A DNA stretch of 64,000 nucleotides from Humulus lupulus. Its lineage: Eukaryota > Streptophyta > Magnoliopsida > Rosales > Cannabaceae. Position 1 is the stretch's first letter. Every line of letters begins with the position of its first letter. The DNA lies in the NCBI RefSeq assembly GCF_963169125.1, contig NC_084795.1, forward strand, positions 277,088,122-277,152,121. The letters are read 5' to 3'. Made by a program: the position numbers and the translations under genes. A model generated the notes under the pieces. The model ran no database searches and was not told where the DNA came from. It saw only the letters and a list, made by a program, of their open reading frames with translations. This document shows, piece by piece, positions 23,378 to 35,451 of this stretch.

Positions 23378-26300
23378 TGTAATGCCCCAAAATCCCTAAT
23401 GAGGTTTACTAGTTGGATTGGTAGGCCGGGAGGGCCATAATTGATTTATTATGCCATTATATGATTATGTGCATGTTTATGTGAATTATATTATAATATG
23501 ATGTTAAATGCATGCATGTGGGTCCACATTTCATTAGAGGGGCATTTTGGTAATTTGGCCTGTTGAGGGCGTAATTGTATATTTGTATGCATGTTGGTGA
23601 ATTATTGATGAGACCACATTATAATGTGGATTTGTTCGAGCCATTCGGCATGAGACGATCTTTGAGTGCAAGTTAGCGGTTTGGTCATAACGGGGTTGAT
23701 TGCAGGACTTGGGGTAAGTCTCGAGGTAATTTGGTGATTAGATCATTGCCAGGAATTAAAAGGTAATGGGATATGATTTATTAGCATTTGAGAATATTGG
23801 GAATAACGGGAATTGGAGGGTGTTAATTATGATTAACGAGATAGGCAGGAAAGAACGATTTTGCCCTTGGAGGATGTTTAGGGTTTTAATTAAGCTTAAG
23901 GGCAATATGGTCTTTTCACCCTAAGGATAAATATAACCATTGGAGGCTGTAGAAACCTTATAAAATAGAGCATTGTTTTCTTCTCTCCCGTACACCATTT
24001 CTCCACCTTTTCTCTTTGAGTTTTTTAGCTTAATTTGAGGATCCAAGCTAAGGAAGTGGACCTTGAGGGCTTAGGGTTGTGTTCCACCATTGAAGAGGGT
24101 TCTAAATTGAGCTTGAGGTAAGGTTCTAGCCATTAAAACTTTAGTTTTGCTCTGTTTTTCTATTGGATTTCAGCTTGGATTTCTAGATTGGATATTGATG
24201 ATTGATGGGAGTTTTTGGCAAGGGTTACTTGGGTTATGATGACTAAGACTTGTGTATATGGATTTTTGGTTCAATTGGGAGTTTGAATGGGGATTGGAAA
24301 CTTGTTTTTCAGGTTGGAAATGGTGGTGTCGAAGGAGGGAAAAACCAGGGTTGAAAACCTTGGTTGTAGCGCTACAGCGCCCATCCATGGGGGCTACAAT
24401 GCTAGCCAGAGGGTGTTTCATTCTACCAATAGCGCTAGGGCACTAGGGGGTAGCGCTACAGCCTACCCTGCTTTTCTAGATTTCTGTTTTGGGCATTTTT
24501 TAGGGTTTTTGGCTTGGGGTTTCAATTCCTAAGGCTCGGGATCGAATCTACTCACCGTTTGGGTACAATTCGGGGTCTTGGGAGTGAGGTTTAGGTCAAT
24601 ACCCTTTTATGGTTTATTTTCATTAATGGAGGTTATAATTGGCTATGACTAGGTGACTGCTAAGGAATCAAAGCGTCGATCGTTCTCAAAAGTCGCTCTT
24701 TTACTATTTCTCGCTCGATCCAGAGGTAAGAAAACTGCACCCCATATGTGACATGCATGGTTATTATTGAGGCATGTTAAGTGTTTAAATGTGGACTTTG
24801 ATTGCATATCAAATGCTTAGTAATCTTGCTTATTTGTGAATGGCACTGACCTATGAGTCAGGAATCGACAATGGTGTCAGTACTAACTGTGAAGTTGTGA
24901 CTTACTAGTCAAGTTCAACAGTATTACTGAGCACTGGTCGTATGGTATTGGCTTAAGAGTCAAGAACTATTTTAGCGTGTTTAACGTAAGTCAAAAAGAT
25001 TAGATCTAATCGACATCAGCATTCAATGACTCATCATGAACATTAATGCTGGACCGACCTCAAGTTTGATGAAAACTAAAAGCGCTTGTCTAGTCTCATG
25101 ACTAGTCACTTAGAGCCAGGGCCAGAAGGCCTTGGTGACTGCATCGTCACATGGCTAAGGTGCGGAGCCCAAGTTAGTGACTCACTCATCTGATTCAAGT
25201 TGTGACTCCATGGTCACTCATCTGATTTCAAGCTAGTGACTTACTCATCAGTCACTCATCTGTTTAAGCTAGTGACTTACTCATCAGTCACTCATCTGAT
25301 TAGGGCTACAAGCCCCAGGAAGGTTACCAAAACCTTAAAGTGATATTCACTCATCTATTTAGGGCTATAAGCTCTGTATGATTATCATGACCATCATTTG
25401 ATATTGTAACGCCCTACTACCTTAGAGCCGTTACTAAGTGAGTTTAAAACAGGAATTGTGCATTTAATAGACTCAAAGTGGTTTCTAAAACCAAAAGTGT
25501 GATTAAACCAGAGTTTAAGGCTGTATTCTTTTAAAATGTTTAACTTCATTGAAAGCGTTAAATATAAAACATCTGGGATCCCAAAATAAGGTTTACAAAA
25601 TGTTTACAACACCAAAATAGATTTACACTTGATCAGCTATCAAAAGAATGGTTAAATACAGCCATATACAAAATGCCCCCAACCAAAGCAGTCGGGCAGG
25701 CCGAACATGTACGCGCCGCCCCCACGCTCTCCATACTCATGGCCGGTTGACTGACTCCTTGCTTTTACCTGCCACACGGAGCACCCGTGAGCCGAAGCCC
25801 AGCAAGAAAACCCAAATAACACATAACATATGCAAAACAAATAGCTGGCAATAATTCACTGACACATAGGAAAACCATCATAATAAACAAGTACGGCCAT
25901 GCCGCTCCCAAGGCCTTACCAAAGCCTGGAGTTTCGGTTCTCACCGCGAGGATAACTCATGTATCCCTTGGGTCCCACCCTGAATATAAGCATCCCATGT
26001 GCTGTGTGTTACTTCGGCCCACGGCCGCCCCGGCCTATGCCGTACCCGGCCTCTGCCGTTCGTTTCATCATAATCACACATATAGTACATTCAAAATAAA
26101 CATTCACACACATCACAGTTCATTTAAGGTTAAGCATTTGCACGTAATACAATCCGGGGCCACGCCCTACAATCACACAGTGGGGCCATGCCCTAAACTC
26201 GGGTGTTACGGTTTTCTTATCTGTATTCCGTGCTTTCCGATGCACCACGGTCACGAGCACGGTCCTCTTAGCACGAGCCTCTCCGAAATCCTAGTCACAA

Positions 26301-28088
26301 CACACATAAAGCACTTTTAATACTAACCAAACCCAAAACCACTTCCCGGGACCAATCCCGCACTCTCGGGACTCCCAAAATCCTAAAATAAGTCATTGGA
26401 AACATCCCCCGAACCCCTGGAGCAAAAGCTCAAAAATGGAATTTTGGTGTCCTGAAAAATGGCCTAGCGCCACGGCTCAGCCCTACAGGGCCGCGGCGCT
26501 AAAGCAAGTCAGAGAGCCCCTCGCCTGGAACCAGCCTCGCGCCGTGGCGCCCAAGAACAGGGCCGCGGCGCGCCCTTGCGAACCCGAAAATCTGGGTTTT
26601 TCTCCTTCAAATCCTTCATCCAAAATACCTCCAAACCAACCCCAAACACATATCTCAACCCCAAACTCAATTCCACACTTCATATGAACAATCTAATAAC
26701 CTATAGACACTTAGAAACAAGATCAAAACCTCAACACACTCAAGATCCAAACCTTTGATCTTCAAATTCAGTAACTCAAACAAAGCCCATGAAAATCCTA
26801 AGTCAAGCATTACATTCCTCAAATCAACACAGAAAACAAACTTAAATAAGCATAAGATCCTTACCTCAAGAGTAGAATCCACCCTAAAAGTTCCCTTGAT
26901 CTCCTTCTAAGCTTCCCACTTCAGCCCCTTCTACACCTCTTCTTCTTTCTTCTTCTTTGCCCTAGCCTTTCTCTCCTCTTCTTTTCCCTCTCTTCAAATT
27001 TTATCAAAGCCACAAGTGAACCCAAATGCCCAAACCGTACCCCCTAAATCCCAGCTGCAAAATGTCTATTTGCCTTGCCAAAAGACCAAATTACCCCTCC
27101 TTACTAATCCTTCTAAGCTAAACCTTCAAGGGTACTTAAGTCTTTACACTTTCATTTCAATTCTACCACTTCCTATCTTAAAACTTGTTACTCACAGCAG
27201 TTACAAATGGTTACCAAAATACCAATAACTAATCACTCATTCTCAACTCAACTTATAAGATTCCCGAAGTACCCCTAGGCTCCTCCCGAGCCGGGTACAA
27301 CATCCCGTTGTGACTTTTAGACTAACTGGCTCACTAGGACCGTCTCGATGCGTGCATCCTGATAAAAACATCACACTCACATGGCACAATTCACATAGTA
27401 CAATTATCACAGATATGCCCTAACATGGCCAGATTACAATCATGCTCATTCTAAGACAATCAGGTCTACATGCATACTAATTCACATAGTCATGCATCTC
27501 AATTAATCAATTAATCACATAACGTGCAATAAATCGTAATCATGCATTAAGCTCATTAAAGTCACACACAAAATCCCATCATGCCCTCCAGGCATACTGT
27601 TCCAGGCCCTTAAGCCTAAACACTGAATTTGGGTCGTTACAGATATTATATACATGCAGTAATGAGTTTTCTTGCTGAGCCTTAGCTCACGGGTGCTATG
27701 TGGTGTAGGTAAAGGGAAAGAAAAGCTCACCCAGCCTTGAGTGGAGAGCTTAGATGGCGATGTGTACATATGCAGCCGCTTGACCACCACGGCTAAGGAG
27801 TTTCTCGGAGAAACTAGGGGTTAACCCTATTTTTGCCGCTTAGGTCAGCGGGTTGTAATTTTTACACTGTTATGACTATTTTGAGTTATAAATAACTTGT
27901 AAACGTTTTTATGGGCCCATGTACAGTTCTATGTTTTAAATAAAATATATCATTTCCTTTTGATTGAGTTTTTCACCTTAGCCTATTAATAACACCTAGA
28001 TACACGTTTATAACCAAATGACTCGATTAGTGAGTTAAGCACGGTTCAAAGCTCATAGTAACGACCTTGGATTAACCAGGGTGTTACA
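23378..28088 (+). mobile_element. Tekay-type solo LTR with nested solo LTR, target duplication GTTAT
   Basis: Begins TGTAATGCCCC and ends GGTGTTACA. GTTAT flanks it at 23373-23377 and 28089-28093. Without the nested 25405-27641 unit it is about 2.47 kb. A TATA-like TATAAAATA lies near 23958. The TAGCGCTACAGCGCCC words occur at 24367-24382 and again, degraded, near 24430-24465. The palindrome GATTAGATCTAATC is at 24998-25011, and tandem GTGACT...AGTCAC hairpins lie at 25170-25300. The same family of LTR recurs at 28138, 33103, 42486, 51677 and 56582 and in the LTR of element A. Confidence 0.85.
25405..27641 (-). mobile_element. Tekay-type solo LTR, target duplication GATAT
   Basis: 2237 bp on the minus strand, with the complement of GGCGTTACA at 25405 and of TGTAACGACCC at 27641. 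GATAT is present at 25400-25404 and 27642-27646. It carries GC-rich words such as GGGCCGCGGCG (26488 and 26562 regions). Short frames in it, for example 25997-26320 and 26436-26687, are by-products of this composition and are not genes. Confidence 0.85.
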
Positions 28089-28137
28089 GTTATGCATGCC
28101 ACATAGGTATATTCTATCCTATGTGAAACTCAAAGAT

Positions 28138-31100
28138 TGCAACGGCCTACTACCCAGGGACCGTTACGTTGTGCATTTTAAATAGTGCTAAACTCACTAA
28201 CCGAGTCATTTGGGCATAATCGTGTAACTAAATGTGATTAATGGTTTAGGGTTAAATTTTTTTATTAAAGATACAACGTTTCACTAAAACGTTTACTGTA
28301 CACATTGGGATCCCAAAATATATTTTAAAGGTTAATTACAATAAAATATTTACAACCAGCCGACCTAAGAGGCAAAATACCCTAGTTCGTCTTTAAACCG
28401 CCGGTCGTGGCAGTCGAGCAGCGACATATGTACACATCGTCAACTAAGCTCTCCAACTCAAGGATGATCCATCTTTCTTTTGCCTTTACCTGCACTACAT
28501 AGCACCCGTGAGCCGAGGCTTAGCAAGAAAACTCAATATACTCATGAACAAGTAATAACATATCACCAAATCACAATAAGCATGCTTAGATATAATAGCC
28601 CTATTCATGCATGCAAGCAAGTCCAATTAAATGATTGTGGACCCTGCCCTCCTGTATGGATGACTATCAAGTCAATCCTAAGTGAATATCAATAATAATT
28701 CTGGTAATCATGTTGGGGCTTGCATCCCAATCAGATAAGTGACTAATGAGTCACGAACTTGAACCAGATAAGTGACTAATGAGTCACGAACTTGGGCTTC
28801 ACACCCTAAGACATGTGACATTACAGTCACCTGAGCCTTTTGGCTCTGGCTCTGAGTAACTAGCCTTTAGACTAGACAAGCGCTTTTATTTTCATCGAAC
28901 TTGAGGTCGGTCAAGCATTTCATACTTATGTTGATAATGCTTATGTCGATTAGATCTAATCTTTTCGGGTTGCGTTAAACATGCTAATACCGTTCTTGAC
29001 TCATAAGCCAATACCATACTACCAATACCCAGTACCACTGTCGAACTTGAGTAATAAGTCACAACTTCACAATCAATACTGACACCCTTGTCGTTGCTGA
29101 CTAATAAGTCAGTACCATTCACAAGTAAGCAATGCAACCAGGCATATATCATATGTCAAATATCCAAATACAGGGCATTCAGCATGCTTACTCTATAGTC
29201 ACTAGCATAATTATGATCATGCACATTTATAGAGACTCAAGCTCTGATCAATTCCATATTCAATATTCATGTCATGCCCTAATGACATGTGCTGCTATGC
29301 ATTTACAATGCAATCAATGTCCATATATAGAGCACTCAACATGCCTCATCAATAATCATGCATGTCACATATTAGGTGTAGTTTTCTTACCTTTGGTCCA
29401 AGCACAGGTTACTAATAAACGAGCCACAAGCACGATCCTGTTTCCAAGCCCCTAACAATAGCCTAGTCACAACCATAATATAAAACCTCATCAAAATGAG
29501 TAAATAAATACTTCCAGAGCCAACCCAAGCCTCCGGGACATCGAATCCTACTCAACTGGGTAGTAAGATCGATCTCAGGCCCTTAGAGTTAAGTTCCCAC
29601 GATTAAAAACCAAATCTAGGCAAAAATGCCCAAGCCGATCGCGACTTGCCCCAAGTCAGAGACCCCCTTGCCTGGGCACTAGGGCAGGCTGCGACTTGAC
29701 CCCTCTTGGGTCGCGGCACGCCCCCCAGGCTTCCTCCTCCTGGCTTCTGGCTTCATCCAAGTCGCGACTTGCTAGAACAAGGTCGCGACTTGACCACGAA
29801 ACCAGCCATTTCCTCCGATTTTTCCCATTTAAATCCTTCCAAAAACCTACCCAAACATATCCAAATTAAAAAATCAAAGTTCCCAAACATCCTAATTATC
29901 CAATACCAATAAAACCCAAGCTTCCATTCATTCAAAAACTCACCAAAACACAAAATCCAATCAAAGCTTAAAAACTTTAAAAAACTTAGAACTTAAAACT
30001 CAAATTACTTTTGATTAAGTCGTTTCCCAACTAAAGATTGCATGCATCTAAGGAACATTCGATTGCCATTATTTCGGCATCAATACTAGTAATACTTTTT
30101 TCTTTATATTGTCCTGAAGCATATATTGATATTTCTTCAGTATCTTTATTAGAATATTTACTAGGATTTTTCTTTAATACTGCTCTCCATCCCTTATCAC
30201 ATCCATTTGTTTCTATTATTAAATAGTCAGTTATTAATGGAAGGGATAATTTTTGTAAGGTTACTACCTCTTTGATTTTCTTTACTAGCTTCATTGATTT
30301 TCTTTACTAGTTTAATATCTTCAATGTTGAAGTATCTTTGACCATTAAGTTTGGTTTTATTATATAATGGCACAAGTAATTTTGATAAATTCTTAATATA
30401 TGGACGGACATAATTTAATAATCCAATAAATTGCTGAATACTTTTTAAATCTTCAAACTTTTCAAGGAAATCCAGGAAATCTAGTATCTTTTTACTAATA
30501 TGATCTTGTAATATTATTTTCTTTTTCCTATTTCGAATCCTAGAAATTTTATATATTATTTCCTAATTCCATTTTCTTTTTGCTAATAATTATACCATAC
30601 TGTTCAATTTTTTAGAAAACTTGTTTTAAATGGTACTCATGTTCCTTATAATCTTTGCTAAATACTAGAATATCGTCAATATATACTAAACAATAACTTA
30701 ATTCATAAAGTATTTTATCCGTTCTTCTCTGAAATATTACTGGGGCATTTTTAAGTCTCATTGGCATTACTAACCATTCAAATAGTCCTTGTGGGCAGAC
30801 AAATGTTGTCTAGGGAAACTAGTTTCTGCCATCTTTATTTGGTAGAAATCTGATTATTGCCATTATTTCGGCATCAATACTAGTAATACTTTTTTCTTTA
30901 TACTGTCCTGAAGCATATCTTGATATTTCTTCAGTATCTTTATTAGAATATTTACTAGGCTTTTTCTTTAATACTACTCCCCATCCCTTATCACATCCAT
31001 CTGTTTCTATTATTAAATAGTCAGCTATTAATGGAAGGGATAATTTTTGTAAGGATTTTACTACTTCTTTGATTTTCTTTACTAGTTTAATACCTTCAAT

Positions 31101-31950
31101 GTTGAAGTATCTTTGACTATTAAGTTTGGTTTTATTATATAATGGCTCAAGTAATTTTGATAAATTCTTAATATATGGACGCGCATAACTTAAATCTTCA
31201 AACTTTTCAGGGAAATCTAGTATATTTTTACTAATATGATCTTGTAATATTATTTTCCCTTTTCCTATTTCGGATCCTTGCTTATTAGATCTAGAATCTC
31301 TATGCCTCGATCCTTGCTTGAATCCAAGTCCTAAAACTTGAGTTTCCTTTGAAAATGTGATTGGGTGTCGAAAAGGGAACGGGAGGGAGAGAGAACGTCC
31401 TGAACGTTCTTTTATTATTCTGACACATTACTTCAAACTTAAGTAACCTCAAGCAAATCCTAATGCTCGGGGTCCCGAAAACTCCCCCAGGGTAAAATAG
31501 TCAAAATTCCCAGAATTTTCCCCTGATCTCACTAACTCGCAATTTATCATCAAATATTTATTCCCATTACCCAATATCCCGGTAATGTGCTAAATACCCC
31601 TTGACTCACTCCGAGTCAAGTATGGATCCCGTTGTGACTTTCCCACTAGCTTGTCCCCTAAGATCGTCTTGTGCTGAGTAACCTAAGCATAACCAAATAA
31701 TAATGAAACACCACACACATACCACATATATGCCAAATATACCCCAAAACAGGCCAAATTATGAAAATTGCCAAATTAATCATAAATGGGCCCACATACA
31801 TATTTAATACACCTAAACATGCATATCAAGTCATATTATGATATAACATAATGATACGCATAAATATCACATAATCATGTAATTCCATAATTTGTCATCC
31901 TGGGCCCTAGTCATGGCCCTAAGCCTTATTAGAAAATTTGGGTCGTTACA
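28138..31950 (-). mobile_element. Tekay-type LTR carrying a pararetrovirus fragment
   Basis: Complement of an LTR that starts TGTAACGACCCAAAT (31950) and ends GGCCGTTGCA (28138). It aligns with the LTR at 51677-54219 over its whole length, apart from an insert at about 30046-31277 derived from a pararetrovirus. Without the insert it is about 2.58 kb. The GATTAGATCTAATC palindrome is at 28948-28961 and GTCGCGACTTG words are at 29640-29800. Flanks AAGAT and ATTCT do not match, so the ends may have recombined. Confidence 0.7.
30046..31277 (-). pseudogene. Endogenous pararetrovirus (Caulimoviridae) RT-RNase H fragment, partly duplicated
   Basis: Minus-strand translation gives plant pararetrovirus polymerase pieces. 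The segment 30840-30046 covers the RT palm, with a WLVMPMRLKNAP-like motif near 30770, the YIDD active-site motif near 30680, the connection region, and the RNase H start with a SLPLITDYLIIETNG string. A second copy of the connection/RNase H part lies at about 31277-30845 and shares around 430 bp with the first. Both have stops, frame changes and internal deletions, so no functional protein is encoded. The open stretch 30294-30031 (87 codons) belongs to the first RNase H part. This is an old integrated fragment lying inside a retrotransposon LTR. Genus assignment is not possible by eye. Confidence 0.75.
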
Positions 31951-32711
31951 ATTCTATTCAAGGCCAACACATAATTCCTTTTCCCAAGTTCATTAAGGTT
32001 CCCTAATCAATCTAATTAATGATCAAGTAATTAAAAGCACTAAGCATAGAATAGAATGAATAATTCAGCATTGATTTCAGAATTAAGATAAAATAATTAG
32101 TTCAAACTACATATTGAATTCCAATTGCAACCATAGAATAAGAAATTAGTTCATGATAAGGCTAGTGTGAACCATGCAAAATATCATAAATAAATTTATC
32201 ATCATGGAGTTTACAAGCAAAAGTAAAAGAAAAAGAATATAAGAGATGAAAACTCTTGGTAGAAAACTACTCTAATCTTCAAAGCCTTGATTCTCCTTTT
32301 TTTTCCTTCTCACTCTAGGCTTTGTAAATTAGTTTCTCTCTCTGAAAGTCTGTCTAAATTCGTGCTCCTCTCCACCTTTATAGCCTAGGTCAAAACTTAC
32401 AAGAAAAGTAAGCAAATAAGGTAGTTTCCCATTTCTGAATTTTCGCTTTGCGCCGCGACGCTGACTATGGTTGTTGCGACCTTAGCTACTGATTTCACAA
32501 CTCCCCCAGCGTCACAACACTAAAAATAGTCATCTTGACTTTGACTGCTGCTTTTTGCATTAGATTTCTTCTTTCTTCTTCAAATCTTCTTGTGTCCATT
32601 TTGCTTGCTCCAATGGCTCTCAAAACTAAAAAACACACTTAAATTAAGTAAAATAAACTCCAAAATACTATCAAACAATAGATTCTAAGGTAATCAATTA
32701 TAGTGTTAACA
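31951..32711 (-). promoter_or_regulatory. U3/R part of the Athila/Tat-type LTR with TATA box
   Basis: On the minus strand, TATAAA at 32383-32378 is followed by GGTGGAGAGG and a GA-rich leader running to about 32290, as in Athila/Tat LTR promoters. Just upstream (32440-32530) are GC-rich words (GCGCCGCGACGC, then TTGCGACC and AGCGTCACAACAC). No coding sequence was found in the stretch. Confidence 0.45.
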
Positions 32712-32776
32712 CACCATATCAACAACCCGAACCTGATGCACTCGAAACCCGAAAACTTGATTCGTGTGCACCCCTA

Positions 32777-33102
32777 AAGATAGCAATATGACCCATACTC
32801 TAATACTTATAATGAGGAGTGGAAGGATCATCTTAATTTTTGATATGAGAACCAACAAAAAGTTGCACCAACTAGACCACCAGGGTTTAATTATCAGGAA
32901 ATAACTCAGTAGGCTTACATGCCTCGCCCTCAACAACCGCCTCATGTAGCCCCACGAGATCAAGAGCCATCTTTTGCTGATATGCCTAAAACTTTGGTTG
33001 CTACTAGTATTTAGACTTAAATCACTCTCCACAACATAGTTCCCACTCTCCAAAACACTCAAGCTTCTATCAAGAATTTGGAGAATACAATAGGACATGT
33101 TG
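32777..33102 (+). pseudogene. Athila-like gag, middle piece
   Basis: Continues in frame from 6396: QYDPYSNTYNEEWKDH, then PTRPPGFNYQ, a proline-rich PRPQQPPH segment and a helical TLQNTQASIKNLENTIGH part. This is the conserved region after the zinc knuckle in Athila/Tat gag. Stops include one created inside the hAT target duplication (CAG to TAG at 32780-32782) and others near 32829 and 32910. The frame is cut at 33102 by a solo LTR and resumes at 35457. Confidence 0.75.
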
Positions 33103-35451
33103 TGTAATGCCCCGAACTTTCCGATGTGGTTCAGTGGCGGTTTAGTAGGCAGGGAGGGCCATAACTGTTTAATTACGCCATTAAATGAATATATGCATGT
33201 TTATGTGAATTATATTATAATATGAAGTTATATGCATGCATGTGGGTCCACATTTGAATAATTATGATATTTTGAAAATTTGGCCCATTGAGGGTAAGTT
33301 TGTGTATTTGGGTGCATGATGTGATTTGTGAATGAGATTCCATTATTATGGAGATATATTCGAGCTATTCGGCATGAGATGGTTTTATTTAGTGGATTAG
33401 CGGCTTTTTCATAACGGGGTCAATTTTGGGGTAATAAGAATGTTTATTTGATGATAAATTGGGAATTATTGAGATCAGGGTGAAATTCTGGAAGTTTTGA
33501 CTATAATGTCCCCGAGGGTATTTTTGGGACCCCGAGCACTAGGTTTTATTTGAGGTTACTTAAGCTTGAAGTAGCTTGTCAGATAGAACGTATGTTAGAA
33601 AACCTCTCGTTCTCCTTCGTTAGTTCATTTTTGCCATCTGAAGCATTTTCGAAGAAATCTCGAGTTCTAGGAGTCAGAATCGAGCGAGGATCGAGGCATA
33701 GTGATCCTAGGAAAGATTAGAAGCTTCTTAACCGAAGGATTTAACGGAAAACAACCTAATCGAAGGTAATCTAAGTTTAAAGTTTTGAGTTTTTAGAGTT
33801 TCTAAGCTTTGAATTGGACTTTGTAAATTGTTGAGTTTTCGGTTCCTTTGAACCTTGGGTTTTGAGGGTTTTGGTGCATTGGGAAGCTTGGGCACTTTGA
33901 TTTGATGATTGGGGAATGTTTAGGTATGATTTTGGAGGCTTTGAGAAGTTGAAAACGTGTTTGGGAATGGCCCAGGGTTGGGGGTCGCGGCCCTGTTCTT
34001 GGGCGCCGCGACCCTAGTTCGATGAAGTAGGAGAGGTGGTTCTGTTCTTGCTAGGCGCCGCGACGCTTGCTTCAGGTTTTGCTGGGGGCCACGACACAAG
34101 GTGCCAGGGCCGCGGCCCTTGAGCAGGGTTAAGCCCGTTTGCATGTTTTGACCCCGGGAACATGGTTTTAGGCCTCGGGATCACTCCTACTATTTGGATT
34201 AGTGACGATTGATGTCTTGGAGGCTAAATATTGGTTTGGGAACCTATGTTGATCATTTTATTGATGGTATCCTATAATGTGTTATGATTAGGTAACCGTT
34301 AAAGGACTAAAAGCTAAACCGTTCTCAAGGGTCGTTCTTTTGTTCATTCTAGCTCGAATCAAAGGTAAGAAAATTGCACCCGATATGTGACATGCATGAT
34401 TATTCCTGAGGCATGTAGATTGTGTAAATGTGGACATGAATTGATTATCGAATGCTTAGAAAATCTTGCTCACTTGTGTATGGCACTAACTCATTAGTCA
34501 GAATTGGCAAAGGTGCCGGTATCAACTGTGAAGTTGTGACTCATTAGTTAGGTTCGGCAATAGTACCGGGCACTGGTCACATAGTGCTAACTCATTAGAC
34601 AGGATGGCTTTAGCATGTTCAACGCAAGCCAATAAAGATTAGATCTAATCGATATCTGCATTGGATGACTCAAAGAGCATTAATGCCGGACAGACCTCAA
34701 GTTCGATGAATACTATAAGCACTTGTGTGACTTACCCATCAGTCTCTCGTCTGTTTAAGTTAGAGACTTACCCATCAGTCTCTCATCTGTTTAAGCTAGT
34801 GACTTACCCATCAGTCACTCATTTGTTAAGTTAGAGACTTACCTACCAGTCTCTCATCTGTTTGAGGCTAGTGGCTTACCCAGCAGCCACTCTTTTGATT
34901 GAATCAGTGACTTGCTTGTCAGTCACTCAGTATGGTTTTCTAGAACCTCAAGTGATATTCACTCAACTGTTTGAGAGCTATGAGCTCTGTGTGATTATAA
35001 TGATAACCATTTGATAATGTTTACATATAATGCTATGTTTTCTTGCTGGGCTTTGGCTCATGGGTGCTATGTGGTGCAGGTAAAGGGAAAGAAAAGCTCA
35101 CCCAGCCTTAAGTGGAGAGCTTAGGTGGTGATGTGTACATATGCGGCCGCTTGACCACCACGGCCAAGGAGTTCTCAGAGGAACTAGGGGGTTTACCCTA
35201 TTTTTGCCGCTTAGGTCGGTAGGTTTGTAATTTTGAAACAGTAATGACCTTTTTGAGTTGTAAATAACTTGTAAATGTTCTTGTGGACCCATGAACAGTT
35301 TTATGTATTAAATAATACATATCATTTCCTTTTTGCTGATTTTCACCTTAGCCTGTTAATAACACTTAGAACACGTTTTAACCAAAGGACTCGGGTAGCG
35401 AGTCAAATTTCCGGTTCACCATAACGGTTCTGGGGTAACCAGGGCGTTACA
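33103..35451 (+). mobile_element. Tekay-type solo LTR, target duplication TGTTG
   Basis: 2349 bp, TGTAATGCCCC to GGGCGTTACA, flanked by TGTTG at 33098-33102 and 35452-35456. It carries GGCGCCGCGACCC-type words at 33985-34130, GATTAGATCTAATC at 34637-34650, and five to six tandem hairpin units of about 38 bp at 34728-34925. Antisense frames such as 34144-33920 reflect the GC-rich words. Confidence 0.9.

Larger units (their letters stand above)
23024..32711 (-). mobile_element. Athila/Tat-type LTR, interrupted by two large LTR insertions
   Basis: On the minus strand it starts TGTTAACACTATAATTG (32711 downward), has a TATA box at 32383-32378 and a GA-rich leader after it, and ends GGGATCGACACTCTACTTAC followed by TTACACAACA (near 23090-23024). 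That end is typical of Athila/Tat LTRs. Own sequence is 23024-23377, 28089-28137 and 31951-32711, about 1.16 kb in all. No coding part is attached. The flanks (ACAAT and CACCA) do not match, so it may be a truncated or recombined LTR inside the hAT element. Confidence 0.5.
6397..32776 (+). mobile_element. Non-autonomous hAT DNA transposon stretched by nested insertions
   Basis: Ends are TAGGGGTTAACA at the left and GTGTGCACCCCTA at the right, giving a short imperfect terminal inverted repeat (TAGGGGT / ACCCCTA). Flanks are AAGACAGC (6389-6396) and AAGATAGC (32777-32784), an 8-bp duplication with one difference, as expected for hAT. Subterminal ACCCGA-like and GGTTTAGGTTACACCTG-like repeats support the call. 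Removing the insert restores the Athila gag reading frame across the site. Identifiable hAT sequence is 6397-6539, probably the region near 22890-23023, and 32712-32776. The rest is later retrotransposon insertions. No transposase coding sequence was found. Confidence 0.72.

Noticed and set aside
25997..26687. ORFs of 107 and 83 codons as a possible host gene
   Set aside because: They lie within a solo LTR of a family seen several times in the window, and are not conserved as ORFs in the sister LTRs.
32706..33098. 130-codon minus-strand ORF
   Set aside because: The plus strand here is clearly Athila-like gag continuing from 6396, so the minus-strand frame is a shadow.
34728..34925. Regularly spaced repeats resembling a CRISPR array
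   Set aside because: The units are contiguous and degenerate with no unique spacers, and this is plant nuclear DNA. They are tandem hairpin repeats of an LTR.
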